From contig CAJUKA010000026.1 of assembly GCA_910586585.1 (NCBI GenBank), forward strand, positions 1-51,500: 51,500 nucleotides of DNA, read 5' to 3'. Below the pieces are notes generated by a model, which did not search any database, was not told the origin of the DNA, and saw only the letters and a list, made by a program, of their open reading frames with translations. This DNA is from an uncultured Lachnospiraceae bacterium (lineage in GTDB: Bacteria > Bacillota > Clostridia > Lachnospirales > Lachnospiraceae). The position numbers and the translations under genes were made by a program. Within the stretch, counting starts at the first letter, position 1. Each line of letters starts with the position of its first letter. This document shows positions 29,703 through 38,103 of this stretch, piece after piece.

Positions 29703-29800
29703 TGCACAAATTCCACCGCAGATATTTGTGCAGCATATGCTCCGAAATAACTTGATAAAATGTGCATTCAGAGCGAATATGTGTACTACCGAAAGGGAAA
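29703..29800 (+). promoter_or_regulatory. Repeated accessory promoter, copy D
   Basis: A perfect 9-bp dyad TGCACAAAT (29703-29711) / ATTTGTGCA (29724-29732), 19 nt, TTGATA (29752-29757), 17 nt, GAATAT (29775-29780), then GTGTACTACCGAAAGGG. Confidence 0.65.
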
Positions 29801-29823
29801 AAAGAAAACGGAGGACACAGACC

Positions 29824-30099
29824 ATGAAAATCAACGATGCAATGAAAACCTACAGACTGCCAAACCCCACCACGCCGGAGGATTTGGAATGCAGATGGAG
29901 CAAACTGCTGACCTTTGGAGACAGGGTGGTCATCGCCGGGTACTTCTACAACGGGCAGAACAAGCCCTGCTACTTCGGGGCGGCTTATGAATTCTTAAGT
30001 GACGACCACACCTGCGAAGGCGCCATCGGGCTGAGGGCGGCAAGCGGAGTCGAGTTTGAGGATGACGGCCACGCAATCGCCTGGGCGATGCAGCAGTAA
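29824..30099 (+). CDS. Accessory hypothetical protein, 91 aa
   Basis: ATG 29824 follows ACGGAGG. The compact alpha/beta protein contains PTTPEDLECRWSKLLTFGDR, VVIAGYFYNGQNKPCYFGAA and an acidic, Ala-rich end. It is the only gene behind promoter copy D and closes the accessory block. No family was recognised. Confidence 0.62.
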   Translation: MKINDAMKTYRLPNPTTPEDLECRWSKLLTFGDRVVIAGYFYNGQNKPCYFGAAYEFLSDDHTCEGAIGLRAASGVEFEDDGHAIAWAMQQ

Positions 30100-30214
30100 A
30101 CGAAAACAGAATATTCCAGAGAACGGAGCCCTGCGGCTCTGTATCTCGTACCGATAGATTTTAGGGCTTGCCGTTGGCAGGTCATTTTTATGCCATCTTT
30201 TGGAGGTGATGTAG

Positions 30215-31822
30215 GTGGCAATGCGGAAACTGAAGAAATATAAGCCGACAAAATTTAAGGCAAAGGATAGCCGCTATGATTCCGATGCCGCTGATTTTGC
30301 TGTGATGTTCATCGAGAGCCTCTGCCACACCAAAGGCACCTGGGCGGGAAAGCCCTTTGAACTGATCGACTGGCAGGAGCAGATCATCCGGGATATTTTC
30401 GGCACGTTAAAGCCAAACGGGTACCGCCAGTTCAACACGGCCTATGTTGAGATTCCGAAGAAACAGGGCAAGTCAGAGCTTGCCGCTGCCGTGGCGCTTC
30501 TCCTGACCTGCGGGGACGGGGAGGAACGTGCCGAGGTGTACGGCTGTGCCGCCGACCGGCAGCAGGCCACCATCGTCTTTGACGTGGCGGCGGATATGGT
30601 GCGGATGTGTCCGGCTTTAAATAAGCGGGTGAAGATACTCGCCTCGCAGAAGCGGATTATTTACACACCCACTAATTCCTTCTACCAGGTGCTTTCGGCA
30701 GAGGCGTACTCCAAGCACGGCTTCAACATCCACGGCGTGGTGTTTGACGAGTTGCACACGCAGCCGAACAGGAAATTATTTGATGTCATGACCAAGGGCT
30801 CCGGCGATGCCCGGATGCAGCCGCTGTATTTCCTCATCACCACGGCGGGGACGGACACCCATTCCATCTGCTACGAGACGCATCAGAAGGCGAAGGATAT
30901 TTTAGAGGGGCGGAAGATTGACCCGACCTTCTATCCCGTCATTTACGGCGCAGATGAGGCGGATGACTGGACGGACCCGAAGGTGTGGAAGAAGGCGAAC
31001 CCCTCTTTGAATATCACGGTCGGGATTGACAAGGTGGAGGCAGCCTGCGAGTCGGCGAAACAGAACCCCGGCGAGGAGAACAGCTTCCGGCAGCTCCGCT
31101 TAAACCAGTGGGTAAAACAGGCAGTGCGGTGGATGCCCATGGATAAGTGGGATGCCTGTGCTTTCCCGGTTTTGGAGGATGCCCTGGAAGGGCGTGTCTG
31201 TTACGGCGGGCTGGACTTATCCTCCACCACGGACATCACGGCGTTTGTGCTTGTGTTCCCGCCGCTGGACGAGGAGGACAAATACTGCGTCCTCCCTTAT
31301 TTCTGGGTGCCGGAGGAAACGCTGGAGCTGCGTGTACGCCGCGACCATGTCCCTTACGATGTGTGGGAGCGGCAGGGGAAGCTGATGACCACGGAGGGGA
31401 ACGTGGTGCATTACGGCTTTATCGAGAAATACATCGAGCGGCTTGGGGAGCGGTTTAACGTCCGGGAGATTGCATTCGACCGGTGGGGAGCGGTGCAGAT
31501 GGTGCAGAACCTTGAGGGCATGGGATTCACGGTGGTCCCGTTCGGACAGGGATTTAAAGATATGTCCCCGCCGACAAAAGAGCTGATGAAGCTGGTGCTG
31601 GAGCAGAACCTTGCCCACGGCGGGCATCCGGTCCTTAGGTGGATGATGGATAACATCTTCATCCGCACCGATCCGGCGGGGAATATCAAGGCCGACAAGG
31701 AAAAGTCCACGGAGAAAATTGACGGGGCGGTGGCTGCCATCATGGGGCTTGACCGCGCCATCCGCTGCGGAAACGATGCGGGGGCTTCCGTCTATGATTC
31801 CCGCGGTCTCCTCGTCTTTTAG
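30215..31822 (+). CDS. Phage terminase large subunit
   Basis: The GTG start at 30215 follows GGAGGTGA; ATG 30221 is an alternative. The 535-residue protein has the ATPase Walker A-like VEIPKKQGKSELAAAVALLL near residue 85, Walker B FDELHTQ, the coupling motif LITTAGT and a RuvC/RNase H-like nuclease domain beginning GGLDLSSTTDITAF, with acidic residues near FDRWGAVQM and DGAVAAIMGLD. It cuts and pumps phage DNA into proheads with the P27-like small subunit. A 115-nt gap with only a small GAGCC/GGCTC hairpin precedes it. Confidence 0.95.
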   Translation: MAMRKLKKYKPTKFKAKDSRYDSDAADFAVMFIESLCHTKGTWAGKPFELIDWQEQIIRDIFGTLKPNGYRQFNTAYVEIPKKQGKSELAAAVALLLTCGDGEERAEVYGCAADRQQATIVFDVAADMVRMCPALNKRVKILASQKRIIYTPTNSFYQVLSAEAYSKHGFNIHGVVFDELHTQPNRKLFDVMTKGSGDARMQPLYFLITTAGTDTHSICYETHQKAKDILEGRKIDPTFYPVIYGADEADDWTDPKVWKKANPSLNITVGIDKVEAACESAKQNPGEENSFRQLRLNQWVKQAVRWMPMDKWDACAFPVLEDALEGRVCYGGLDLSSTTDITAFVLVFPPLDEEDKYCVLPYFWVPEETLELRVRRDHVPYDVWERQGKLMTTEGNVVHYGFIEKYIERLGERFNVREIAFDRWGAVQMVQNLEGMGFTVVPFGQGFKDMSPPTKELMKLVLEQNLAHGGHPVLRWMMDNIFIRTDPAGNIKADKEKSTEKIDGAVAAIMGLDRAIRCGNDAGASVYDSRGLLVF

Positions 31823-31853
31823 GGAGCAGATGTACCAGATTGCGCCGCCCGTA

Positions 31854-31899
31854 TTTGTGTATTAGTTGTATTGCTAATATCTGTACCTGACGGTAATAT
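31854..31899 (+). promoter_or_regulatory. Promoter ahead of the 31925 gene, related to accessory promoters
   Basis: TTTGTGTA half-site (31854-31861), TTGCTA (31871-31876), 17 nt, TAATAT (31894-31899). It reuses the TTGCTA box and half-site of copies B-D but has a better -10 and lacks their downstream block. Confidence 0.55.
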
Positions 31900-31924
31900 A
31901 CAGCTACAAAAACGAACGGAGGGC

Positions 31925-32140
31925 ATGGCGGTGACAAAAAATTATGCAGAGGCAAGGGAAAAGGCTGTAAACGGGAAGATGGCAGAGATTAAGGCAGAGA
32001 TGAAAAAACTCAGGAAATTTTCAAAAGAAGAACTGCTGGAACAGGCGTCCAGCTACCAGCTGATGACCGAAGGAATGAGCAAGAGTTTCCTGGTATCGGA
32101 CATTGCAGTGGCAAAGGTCACGGGGTATTCAAATTATTAA
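31925..32140 (+). CDS. Small phage protein, 71 aa
   Basis: ATG 31925 follows ACGGAGGG. The protein is basic and helical (NYAEAREKAVNGKMAEIKAE, LRKFSKEELLEQASSYQLMT). It has its own promoter-like sequence and lies between terminase and portal. It might be a small host-directed or regulatory protein; no family was recognised. Confidence 0.65.
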   Translation: MAVTKNYAEAREKAVNGKMAEIKAEMKKLRKFSKEELLEQASSYQLMTEGMSKSFLVSDIAVAKVTGYSNY

Positions 32141-32151
32141 AAACACACAAC

Positions 32152-32204
32152 ACGGACAGCAGGGGGCATCGCTTCGGCGGTGCTTTTTGTCTGTCCGTTT
32201 TTTG
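32152..32204 (+). terminator. Intrinsic terminator-like hairpin before the portal gene
   Basis: ACGGACAG (32152-32159) pairs with CTGTCCGT (32191-32198), with an inner GCATCGC-TTCG-GCGGTGC hairpin, followed by TTTTTT. It would end transcription just before the portal unless antitermination or read-through occurs. Confidence 0.7.
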
Positions 32205-32222
32205 GAAAGGAGCGTGGTTCCT

Positions 32223-33590
32223 ATGGGATTATTCAGCGGATTGTTCAGGGCGAGGGATGCTCCCCAAAACCGCACGTCGGGCAGCGCCTACAGCTTTTTC
32301 ATGGGCGGCAGCACAAGCGGCAAGCGGGTAAACGAGCGCTCGTCCATGCAGATGACGGCGGTGTACTCCTGCGTCCGGATTCTGTCCGAGGCGGTGGCGG
32401 GGCTGCCGCTGCATATGTACCGCTATACGGATAACGGCGGGAAAGAAAAGGCTGCAGAACATCCGCTGTATTTTCTGCTCCATGATGAGCCGAACCCGGA
32501 GATGACTTCTTTCGTGTTCCGGGAAACGCTGATGACGCACCTGCTTTTGTGGGGAAACGCCTACGCACAGATTATCCGCAACGGCAAAGGGGAGGTTATC
32601 GCATTATACCCGCTGATGCCGGACCGGATGGGCGTGGAGCGGGACAGCAGGGGGCAGCTTTATTACGAATACACGGTGAGCATGGATGACGCGCCGACCG
32701 TGAAGGGCAGCACGGTCATCCTGCCGCCATCGGAGGTGCTGCACATCCCCGGCCTCGGCTTTGACGGGCTTGTGGGCTATTCCCCCATCGCCATGGCAAA
32801 GAACGCCATCGGCATGGCGATTGCCTGCGAGGAGTACGGGGCGAAGTTCTTCGCCAACGGCGCACAGCCGAGCGGCGTGCTGGAGCATCCGGGGACGCTG
32901 AAAGACCCGTCAAGGGTGCGGGAGAGCTGGCAGTCCACTTTCGGCGGTAGCCACAACGCAAACAAGGTGGCAGTGCTGGAGGAGGGCATGAAGTACACGC
33001 CCATCTCCATTTCGCCGGAACAGGCGCAGTTTTTGGAAACACGGAAGTTCCAGATTAATGAGATTGCGAGGATTTTCCGTGTGCCTCCGCATATGGTGGG
33101 CGACCTGGAAAAGAGCAGCTTCTCCAACATCGAGCAGCAGAGCCTTGAGTTTGTGAAATACACCCTCGATCCATGGGTGTCCCGGTGGGAACAGTCCATG
33201 GCAAGAGCCCTTCTGACAGCGGAGGAAAAGAAGCAGTATTTCATGAAGTTTAACGTGGACGGCCTGCTTCGTGGCGATTACCAGAGCCGCATGAGCGGGT
33301 ATGCCGTGGGGCGGCAGAACGGGTGGATGTCGGCAAACGATATCCGGGAATTAGAGAATTTAGACCGCATCCCGGAGGAGCTTGGCGGCGATTTATATCT
33401 GATTAATGGGAACATGACAAAATTAGCCGACGCGGGGCTTTTCGGGAAACCGGGGGCTGCGCCGGGAAAGGAGGAATCGGATGAGGACGAAGAAGTTCTG
33501 GAACTGGAGGAAGGCGAAGAACCAGGAGCCGGAAGTGACCGGGCGGATACTGGAGCTGAACGGCACCATCGCGGAGGAAAGCTGGTTTGA
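32223..33590 (+). CDS. HK97-family portal protein
   Basis: ATG 32223 follows AAAGGAG; the open upstream frame contains the terminator and is not coding. The 455-residue protein has the portal pattern SMQMTAVYSCVRILSEAVAG, LLWGNAYAQIIRNGKGEVIA, GFDGLVGYSPIAMAKNAIGM, FQINEIARIFRVPPHMVGDL and a Glu-rich tail. Twelve copies form the DNA channel of the capsid. Its last 110 nt overlap the protease gene in another frame, an arrangement seen in related phages. Confidence 0.94.
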   Translation: MGLFSGLFRARDAPQNRTSGSAYSFFMGGSTSGKRVNERSSMQMTAVYSCVRILSEAVAGLPLHMYRYTDNGGKEKAAEHPLYFLLHDEPNPEMTSFVFRETLMTHLLLWGNAYAQIIRNGKGEVIALYPLMPDRMGVERDSRGQLYYEYTVSMDDAPTVKGSTVILPPSEVLHIPGLGFDGLVGYSPIAMAKNAIGMAIACEEYGAKFFANGAQPSGVLEHPGTLKDPSRVRESWQSTFGGSHNANKVAVLEEGMKYTPISISPEQAQFLETRKFQINEIARIFRVPPHMVGDLEKSSFSNIEQQSLEFVKYTLDPWVSRWEQSMARALLTAEEKKQYFMKFNVDGLLRGDYQSRMSGYAVGRQNGWMSANDIRELENLDRIPEELGGDLYLINGNMTKLADAGLFGKPGAAPGKEESDEDEEVLELEEGEEPGAGSDRADTGAERHHRGGKLV

Positions 33591-34302
33591 CGATGATGTG
33601 ACTCCGCAGCTTTTCAAGGATGAGCTGAATGCAGGGAGCGGCGACATTACCGTGTGGATTAACTCGCCGGGCGGCGACTGCGTGGCGGCGGCACAGATTT
33701 ACAATATGCTCTCCAACTATAAGGGGAAGGTGACTGTGAAAATAGACGGCATCGCGGCAAGCGCCGCCAGTGTGATCGCCATGGCAGGCGATACCGTCCT
33801 GGTATCCCCCGTTTCGATGCTTATGATCCACAATCCCGCCACCATCGCCTGGGGCGACCATGCGGAGATGCAGAAGGCCATCGATATGCTTGCCGAAGTG
33901 AAGGAGTCCATCATCAACGCCTATGTGTTAAAGACGGGGCTTTCCCGTCCGAAGCTGTCGCACCTTATGGATGCGGAAACGTGGATGGATGCAAATAAGG
34001 CGGTGGAGCTTGGCTTTGCGGATGAGATCATGACGCGGGCAAAGGCGGAGCCAGAGGAGGAAGGGGCTGACACGGACGGGGAGGATGAGGACGAAGAGAA
34101 GAAATCCCCTCCCGCTCCAAGCTCTATGCTGTTCTCCCGCAGGGCGGTGAGCAATGCCCTTTTAAATAAAATGGCTGCCAAATATGGGCAGGCAGAAAAG
34201 AAAACCAATATGCAGGAGCAGGCACAAATCCCTGCACCGGAAACAGAAAACGGCCGTTCCGTGGACGCACTCATGGAACGGCTTACTTTATTGAGACATT
34301 GA
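33481..34302 (+). CDS. ClpP-like phage prohead protease
   Basis: ATG 33481 has GGAGG 6 nt upstream and lies inside the portal 3' end. The 273-residue protein has the S14 fold: GDITVWINSPGGDCVAAAQI, the serine region KIDGIAASAASVIAMAGD, MLMIHNPATIAWGDH with the His, and LMDAETWMDANKAVELG. The C-terminal 70 residues are acidic then basic and may act as a scaffold. It matures the capsid. Position between portal and capsid is standard. Confidence 0.93.
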   Translation: MRTKKFWNWRKAKNQEPEVTGRILELNGTIAEESWFDDDVTPQLFKDELNAGSGDITVWINSPGGDCVAAAQIYNMLSNYKGKVTVKIDGIAASAASVIAMAGDTVLVSPVSMLMIHNPATIAWGDHAEMQKAIDMLAEVKESIINAYVLKTGLSRPKLSHLMDAETWMDANKAVELGFADEIMTRAKAEPEEEGADTDGEDEDEEKKSPPAPSSMLFSRRAVSNALLNKMAAKYGQAEKKTNMQEQAQIPAPETENGRSVDALMERLTLLRH

Positions 34303-34318
34303 GAAGGAGGATTTCATT

Positions 34319-35536
34319 ATGACGATTCTGGAACTGCGCGAGAAGCGCGCAAAGGCATGGGAGGCGGCAAAGGCATTCTTAGATTCCCACAGGAAAGAGA
34401 ACGGCGTCCTTTCCGCAGAGGATGACGCCGCGTACACGAAGATGGAGCAGGAGATCACCGACCTTGGGAAAGAGATCGAGAGGCTGGAACGGCAGGAGGC
34501 GCTGGATGCGGAGCTGAACCGCCCGGTCAACAAGCCGCTCACGGGGAAGCCGGGCGGAAAGGCGGATACGGACGGGGAGGATAAGACAGGGCGTGCTTCC
34601 GATGATTACAGGAAGAATTTCTGGAACGCCATGCGCTCCAAGGTGCCGATGCCGAACGTGACCAACGCCCTGCAGATCGGCACGGACTCCGAGGGCGGCT
34701 ACCTGGTGCCGGATGAATACGAGCGCACACTGGTGGAGGCTCTGGAGGAGGAGAACATCTTCCGCCAGATGGCGAAGGTCATCAAGACCTCCAGCGGTGA
34801 CCGCAAGATTCCCGTGGTGGCGAGCAAGGGTACGGCATCGTGGATTGATGAGGAGGGCGCATTCCCGGAGAGCGATGACTCCTTCGGGCAGGTTTCCATC
34901 GGTGCCTACAAGCTCGGCACCATGATCAAGGTTTCCGAGGAGCTGTTAAACGACAGCGTCTTTGACCTGCAGTCCTATATTTCCCGTGAGTTTGCCCGCC
35001 GCATCGGGGCGAAGGAAGAGGAGGCGTTCTTCACGGGAGATGGCAAGGGCAAGCCTTTAGGGGTGCTTGCGGCCGCTGGCGGGGCGGAAACGGGCGTGAC
35101 TGCTGCGTCTGCCACGGCTGTGACGGCGGATGAGCTGATGGATTTGTATTATTCGCTGAAATCCCCGTACCGCAAGAAATCCGTGTGGGTGCTGAATGAT
35201 TCCACCATCAAGGCCATCCGCAAGCTGAAGGACAGCAACGGGCAGTATCTGTGGCAGCCGTCCCTTACGGCGGGAACCCCGGATACCATCCTCGGCAGGC
35301 CGGTAAAGACCTCCGCCTATATGCCGGCCATTGCCGCAGGTGCAAGGTCCATCGCCTTCGGTGATTTTTCCTATTACTGGATTGCTGACAGGCAGGGACG
35401 CTCCTTCAAGCGTCTGAACGAGCTGTTCGCAGCCACCGGGCAGGTGGGCTTCCTCGCTTCGCAGCGTGTGGACGGCAAGCTGATCCTTGCGGAAGCGGTG
35501 AAGGTGCTGGTGCAGAAGGCGGCATCCGCAGGCTAA
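34319..35536 (+). CDS. HK97-type major capsid protein
   Basis: ATG 34319 follows GAAGGAGG. The 405-residue protein has an N-terminal coiled-coil delta domain (LELREKRAKAWEAAKAFLDS; up to about 75), a cleavable linker and the HK97 fold from about 115: GTDSEGGYLVPDEYERTLVE, ASWIDEEGAFPESDDSFGQV, GAYKLGTMIKVSEELLNDS, FFTGDGKGKPLGVL and a late SIAFGDFSYYWIADRQG. The delta domain is probably removed by the upstream protease. Confidence 0.95.
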   Translation: MTILELREKRAKAWEAAKAFLDSHRKENGVLSAEDDAAYTKMEQEITDLGKEIERLERQEALDAELNRPVNKPLTGKPGGKADTDGEDKTGRASDDYRKNFWNAMRSKVPMPNVTNALQIGTDSEGGYLVPDEYERTLVEALEEENIFRQMAKVIKTSSGDRKIPVVASKGTASWIDEEGAFPESDDSFGQVSIGAYKLGTMIKVSEELLNDSVFDLQSYISREFARRIGAKEEEAFFTGDGKGKPLGVLAAAGGAETGVTAASATAVTADELMDLYYSLKSPYRKKSVWVLNDSTIKAIRKLKDSNGQYLWQPSLTAGTPDTILGRPVKTSAYMPAIAAGARSIAFGDFSYYWIADRQGRSFKRLNELFAATGQVGFLASQRVDGKLILAEAVKVLVQKAASAG

Positions 35537-35556
35537 AGAAAGGGGGGGCGGCAGGC

Positions 35557-35832
35557 ATGGCGGTGGCGCTGGAAGAAATGAAGAACTATCTCCGTGTGGA
35601 TTATGACGAGGATGATGTCCTGATTGAAGGCATGGTCAGGGCATCGGAAAAAATCTGCATGGATGTGGCAAGGATGGATTCCGAGGAGGAATTCTATGCC
35701 GTGGAAAATGCAAAGGTGGCTGTGCTGTATGCAGCCGCCTACCTCTACGAACACCGGGAGGAAGCCGACCACCATGCCATGATGCTGACCCTCCGTGCGC
35801 TGCTTTCCGGCAGCCGGAAGGAGGCGTTCTGA
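35557..35832 (+). CDS. Head-tail connector protein (gp6-like)
   Basis: ATG 35557 follows GGGGGGCGG. The 91-residue protein has the pattern LEEMKNYLRVDYDEDDVLIE, a central helix and an AVLYAAAYLYEHREEADHHA helix, as in HK97 gp6/YqbG-like DNA-packaging connectors. It would form the ring beneath the portal. It is followed by an overlapping closure protein gene. Confidence 0.85.
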   Translation: MAVALEEMKNYLRVDYDEDDVLIEGMVRASEKICMDVARMDSEEEFYAVENAKVAVLYAAAYLYEHREEADHHAMMLTLRALLSGSRKEAF

Positions 35833-36173
35833 TGGAGGTGGCGGCAATGAACGTGCGGATCATGTTCCAGAAAAATGGTGTGGTGTCCGATGCTATCGGC
35901 AACCGCAAAAATACATGGACGGATTACTATTCCTGCCATGCCACAATCAGTGATTCCCAGGGGAAATCGTCTGCGGAATCAGAGGCGGCGGGGCAGACGG
36001 TGGAACATCCGGACATCAGTTTCACTGTGCGTTTCTGCAGGAGGGTGAAGGCGGTGGACACCACGGGTTTCCGCATCTTATGGGACGGCGGCATTTATGA
36101 CATTTTGAAGATAGACCATCTGAATTATAAAAAACGGGCATTAAAATTCAAATGTGAGAAAGCGGGGCGGTGA
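35832..36173 (+). CDS. Phage head closure (head-tail adaptor) protein
   Basis: ATG 35832 overlaps the previous stop and has GGAAGGAGG 7 nt before it; ATG 35847, also with GGAGG, is an equal alternative. The 113-residue protein is beta-rich (NTWTDYYSCHATISDSQGKS, DISFTVRFCRRVKAVDTTG, FRILWDGGIYDILKIDHLNY), matching SPP1 gp16/HK97 gp9-type stoppers that close the head after packaging. Confidence 0.85.
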   Translation: MEVAAMNVRIMFQKNGVVSDAIGNRKNTWTDYYSCHATISDSQGKSSAESEAAGQTVEHPDISFTVRFCRRVKAVDTTGFRILWDGGIYDILKIDHLNYKKRALKFKCEKAGR

Positions 36174-36556
36174 CGGTGGCAAATGGCGTGTCAATTGACC
36201 AGATGGCAGAGGAAATCATGAAGGGGCTGACAGAATATGCAGACCTTGCCACGGAGGATGTGAAAAAGGCGGTGAAGAAAGCCGGGACCACGGTGCGAAA
36301 GGATATCGAAGCGAACGCACCGAAGGATACCGGGAAATATGCAAAGTCGTGGACAGTGAAGACTACGAAGGAAACAGCGAATTCGCTGGAGGTGACGGTG
36401 CATTCCAGAAACCGCTACCAACTGGCGCACCTCCTGGAACACGGCCACGCCAAGCGGGGCGGCGGCCGTGTTCCTGCAAAGCCCCATATCGCGGCGGCGG
36501 AGCAGGCCGGCATCGAGCAGCTTGAAAAAGAGATACAGAAAGCATTGGAGGGATAG
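36170..36556 (+). CDS. HK97 gp10-like tail completion protein
   Basis: The GTG start at 36170 overlaps the previous stop. The 128-residue protein has DVKKAVKKAGTTVRKDIEAN, APKDTGKYAKSWTVK, RNRYQLAHLLEHGHAKRGGG and RVPAKPHIAAAEQAG, the hallmark order of HK97 gp10/minor capsid completion proteins. It links head closure to the tail tube. Confidence 0.9.
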   Translation: MTVANGVSIDQMAEEIMKGLTEYADLATEDVKKAVKKAGTTVRKDIEANAPKDTGKYAKSWTVKTTKETANSLEVTVHSRNRYQLAHLLEHGHAKRGGGRVPAKPHIAAAEQAGIEQLEKEIQKALEG

Positions 36557-36557
36557 G

Positions 36558-36896
36558 ATGAAAACATTACTTGCGCTTCTGAATGAAACCGGCATCCCCT
36601 TCGCCTATGACCATTTTGCGGAGGGCGAGTCGCCGGAGCCGCCGTTTGTCTGTTACCTCCTGCCGCAGAGCGACAACTTCGCCGCGGACGGCATGGTGTA
36701 TTTTAAGGCGAGCGGCGTGAAGATAGAGCTGTACACCGACACGAAGGATTTATCGGTGGAAAAGAAACTGGAGGACGCGCTGGATAAGCGGCGCATCTTC
36801 TATAACAAGTCGGAGGTCTGGATTGCCAGCGAGAAGCTGTACGAGGTCCTCTACCAATTTGATATGGAGGTGGTTTACGATGCCGAAGAAGAATAA
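36558..36896 (+). CDS. Tail terminator / tail completion protein
   Basis: ATG 36558 follows GGAGGGATAGG. The 112-residue alpha/beta protein includes ETGIPFAYDHFAEGESPEPP, FVCYLLPQSDNFAADGMVYF and LEDALDKRRIFYNKSEVWIA, the form of small tail-end proteins in this position. It overlaps the tail tube gene by 17 nt. Assignment rests on pattern and order. Confidence 0.78.
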   Translation: MKTLLALLNETGIPFAYDHFAEGESPEPPFVCYLLPQSDNFAADGMVYFKASGVKIELYTDTKDLSVEKKLEDALDKRRIFYNKSEVWIASEKLYEVLYQFDMEVVYDAEEE

Positions 36897-37506
36897 AGTG
36901 AAATTCAACATCTGCAACGTGCATTATGCGCTGCTGACGCTTGGGGCGGATGGGGCGGTGTCCTTTGGCACGCCCGTTGCGATGCCCGGCGCCGTCTCGC
37001 TCTCCCTGGACCCCAACGGCGAGCCGAGCAACTTTTACGCCGACGGGTATGCCTATTACACGGTCAGCAACAACATGGGATACGAGGGCGACCTGGAGCT
37101 TGCCATGGTGCCGGAGAGCTTCCGCACGGATGTGCTGAAGGAGGCGCTGGATGAAAATAAAGTCCTTCTGGAGAACGCCAATGCGGAGACGGAGAACTTT
37201 GCCCTGCTCTTTGAGTTTGACGGCGATGTGCGGAAGATCCGCCATGTGCTTTATAACTGCTCGGCGGCGCGCCCGACCATTGAGTCCCAGACCAACGAGG
37301 ACGAGATCGAGGTACAGACGGAAACGCTGTCCCTTACGGCGGCGCCCCTGGCGAGCGGCTATGTGAAGGCAAAGACCGGGGACGGCACCACGGAGGAGGT
37401 CTACCAGAACTGGTATAAGAGCGTGTACCTGCCGGATGCGGCTGCGGGAGACAGCGGCACAGGCACGGAGACCGGCGGCACTGCTGGCACGGAAGGGGAG
37501 GTTTAA
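36880..37506 (+). CDS. Major tail tube protein
   Basis: ATG 36880 follows TGGAGG. The 208-residue protein has KFNICNVHYALLTLGADGAV, VSLSLDPNGEPSNFYADGYA, a beta-sandwich with YEGDLELAMVPESFRTDVLK and a Gly/Thr/Glu-rich C-terminus. This is the standard phi13/TP901-like major tail protein of Clostridia phages and forms the tube. Confidence 0.9.
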   Translation: MPKKNKVKFNICNVHYALLTLGADGAVSFGTPVAMPGAVSLSLDPNGEPSNFYADGYAYYTVSNNMGYEGDLELAMVPESFRTDVLKEALDENKVLLENANAETENFALLFEFDGDVRKIRHVLYNCSAARPTIESQTNEDEIEVQTETLSLTAAPLASGYVKAKTGDGTTEEVYQNWYKSVYLPDAAAGDSGTGTETGGTAGTEGEV

Positions 37507-37509
37507 TTT

Positions 37510-37887
37510 ATGAGCATGAAGCAGAATATCGAGATTGACGGGAAGCAGGTGCCTTTCAAGGCATCCGCCGCCATCCCGCGCATTTACCGCATGAAGTTCC
37601 ACCGGGATATTTATAAGGACCTGCGCTCTTTGGAAAAGTCCATCGGCGACGGGGATGAGGAAAGCTCCAACCTGGATTTGTTCTCTTTGGAGATGTTCGA
37701 GAACATTGCCTATGTGATGGCAAAACACGCAGACCCCAATATCCCGGACAGCCCGGAGGAATGGCTGGATGAATTCAACACCTTTTCCATCTATCAGGTG
37801 CTTCCGAAGCTGATACAGCTTTGGGGCTTAAATGTGCAGACGGATGTCCAGTCTAAAAAAAACTTCGCCCGACTGACCGGGAAATGA
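37510..37887 (+). CDS. Tail assembly chaperone, short form (gpG-like)
   Basis: ATG 37510 lies 4 nt after the tube gene stop. The 125-residue helical protein (FKASAAIPRIYRMKFHRDIY, ENIAYVMAKHADPNIPDSPE, LPKLIQLWGLN) matches gpG-type chaperones that coat the tape measure. Near its end is A AAA AAC (37857-37863), a slippery site. It is the more abundant of the two forms expected from the frameshift. Confidence 0.88.
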   Translation: MSMKQNIEIDGKQVPFKASAAIPRIYRMKFHRDIYKDLRSLEKSIGDGDEESSNLDLFSLEMFENIAYVMAKHADPNIPDSPEEWLDEFNTFSIYQVLPKLIQLWGLNVQTDVQSKKNFARLTGK

Positions 37888-38051
37888 CTACGCCGCTGTT
37901 TCTGCTGCGCTGCGTACAGCTTGGACTTTCCATCCGTGACCTTGACCTTCTCACGATAGGGATGGTCAACGATATGTTTGCGGAGAGCAGGAACGACGAA
38001 TACAAGGGCTATAAGGAAATCGCCACCCAGGAGGATTACGACCGCTTTTAG
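37510..38051 (+). CDS. Tail assembly chaperone, -1 frameshift fusion (gpGT-like)
   Basis: A -1 shift at A AAA AAC (37857-37863) joins 118 codons of the short form to a second frame from 37863 to TAG 38049-38051, giving about 180 residues. The extension contains MTTPLFLLRCVQLGLSIRDL and DDEYKGYKEIATQ-like sequence typical of gpT parts. An ATG at 37884 could alternatively start the second frame alone. Conserved G/GT frameshifting between tube and tape measure genes supports this reading. Confidence 0.8.
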
Positions 38052-38103
38052 GCGGCGTCCCCCTGGGTTTTGCTTTGCATTTTAACAGGAAGGGGTGTCC
38101 GCC

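Noticed and set aside
38095..38103. Upstream GTG start for the tape measure protein
   Set aside because: The AGGAAGGGG site overlaps this codon; GTG 38104 has normal spacing.
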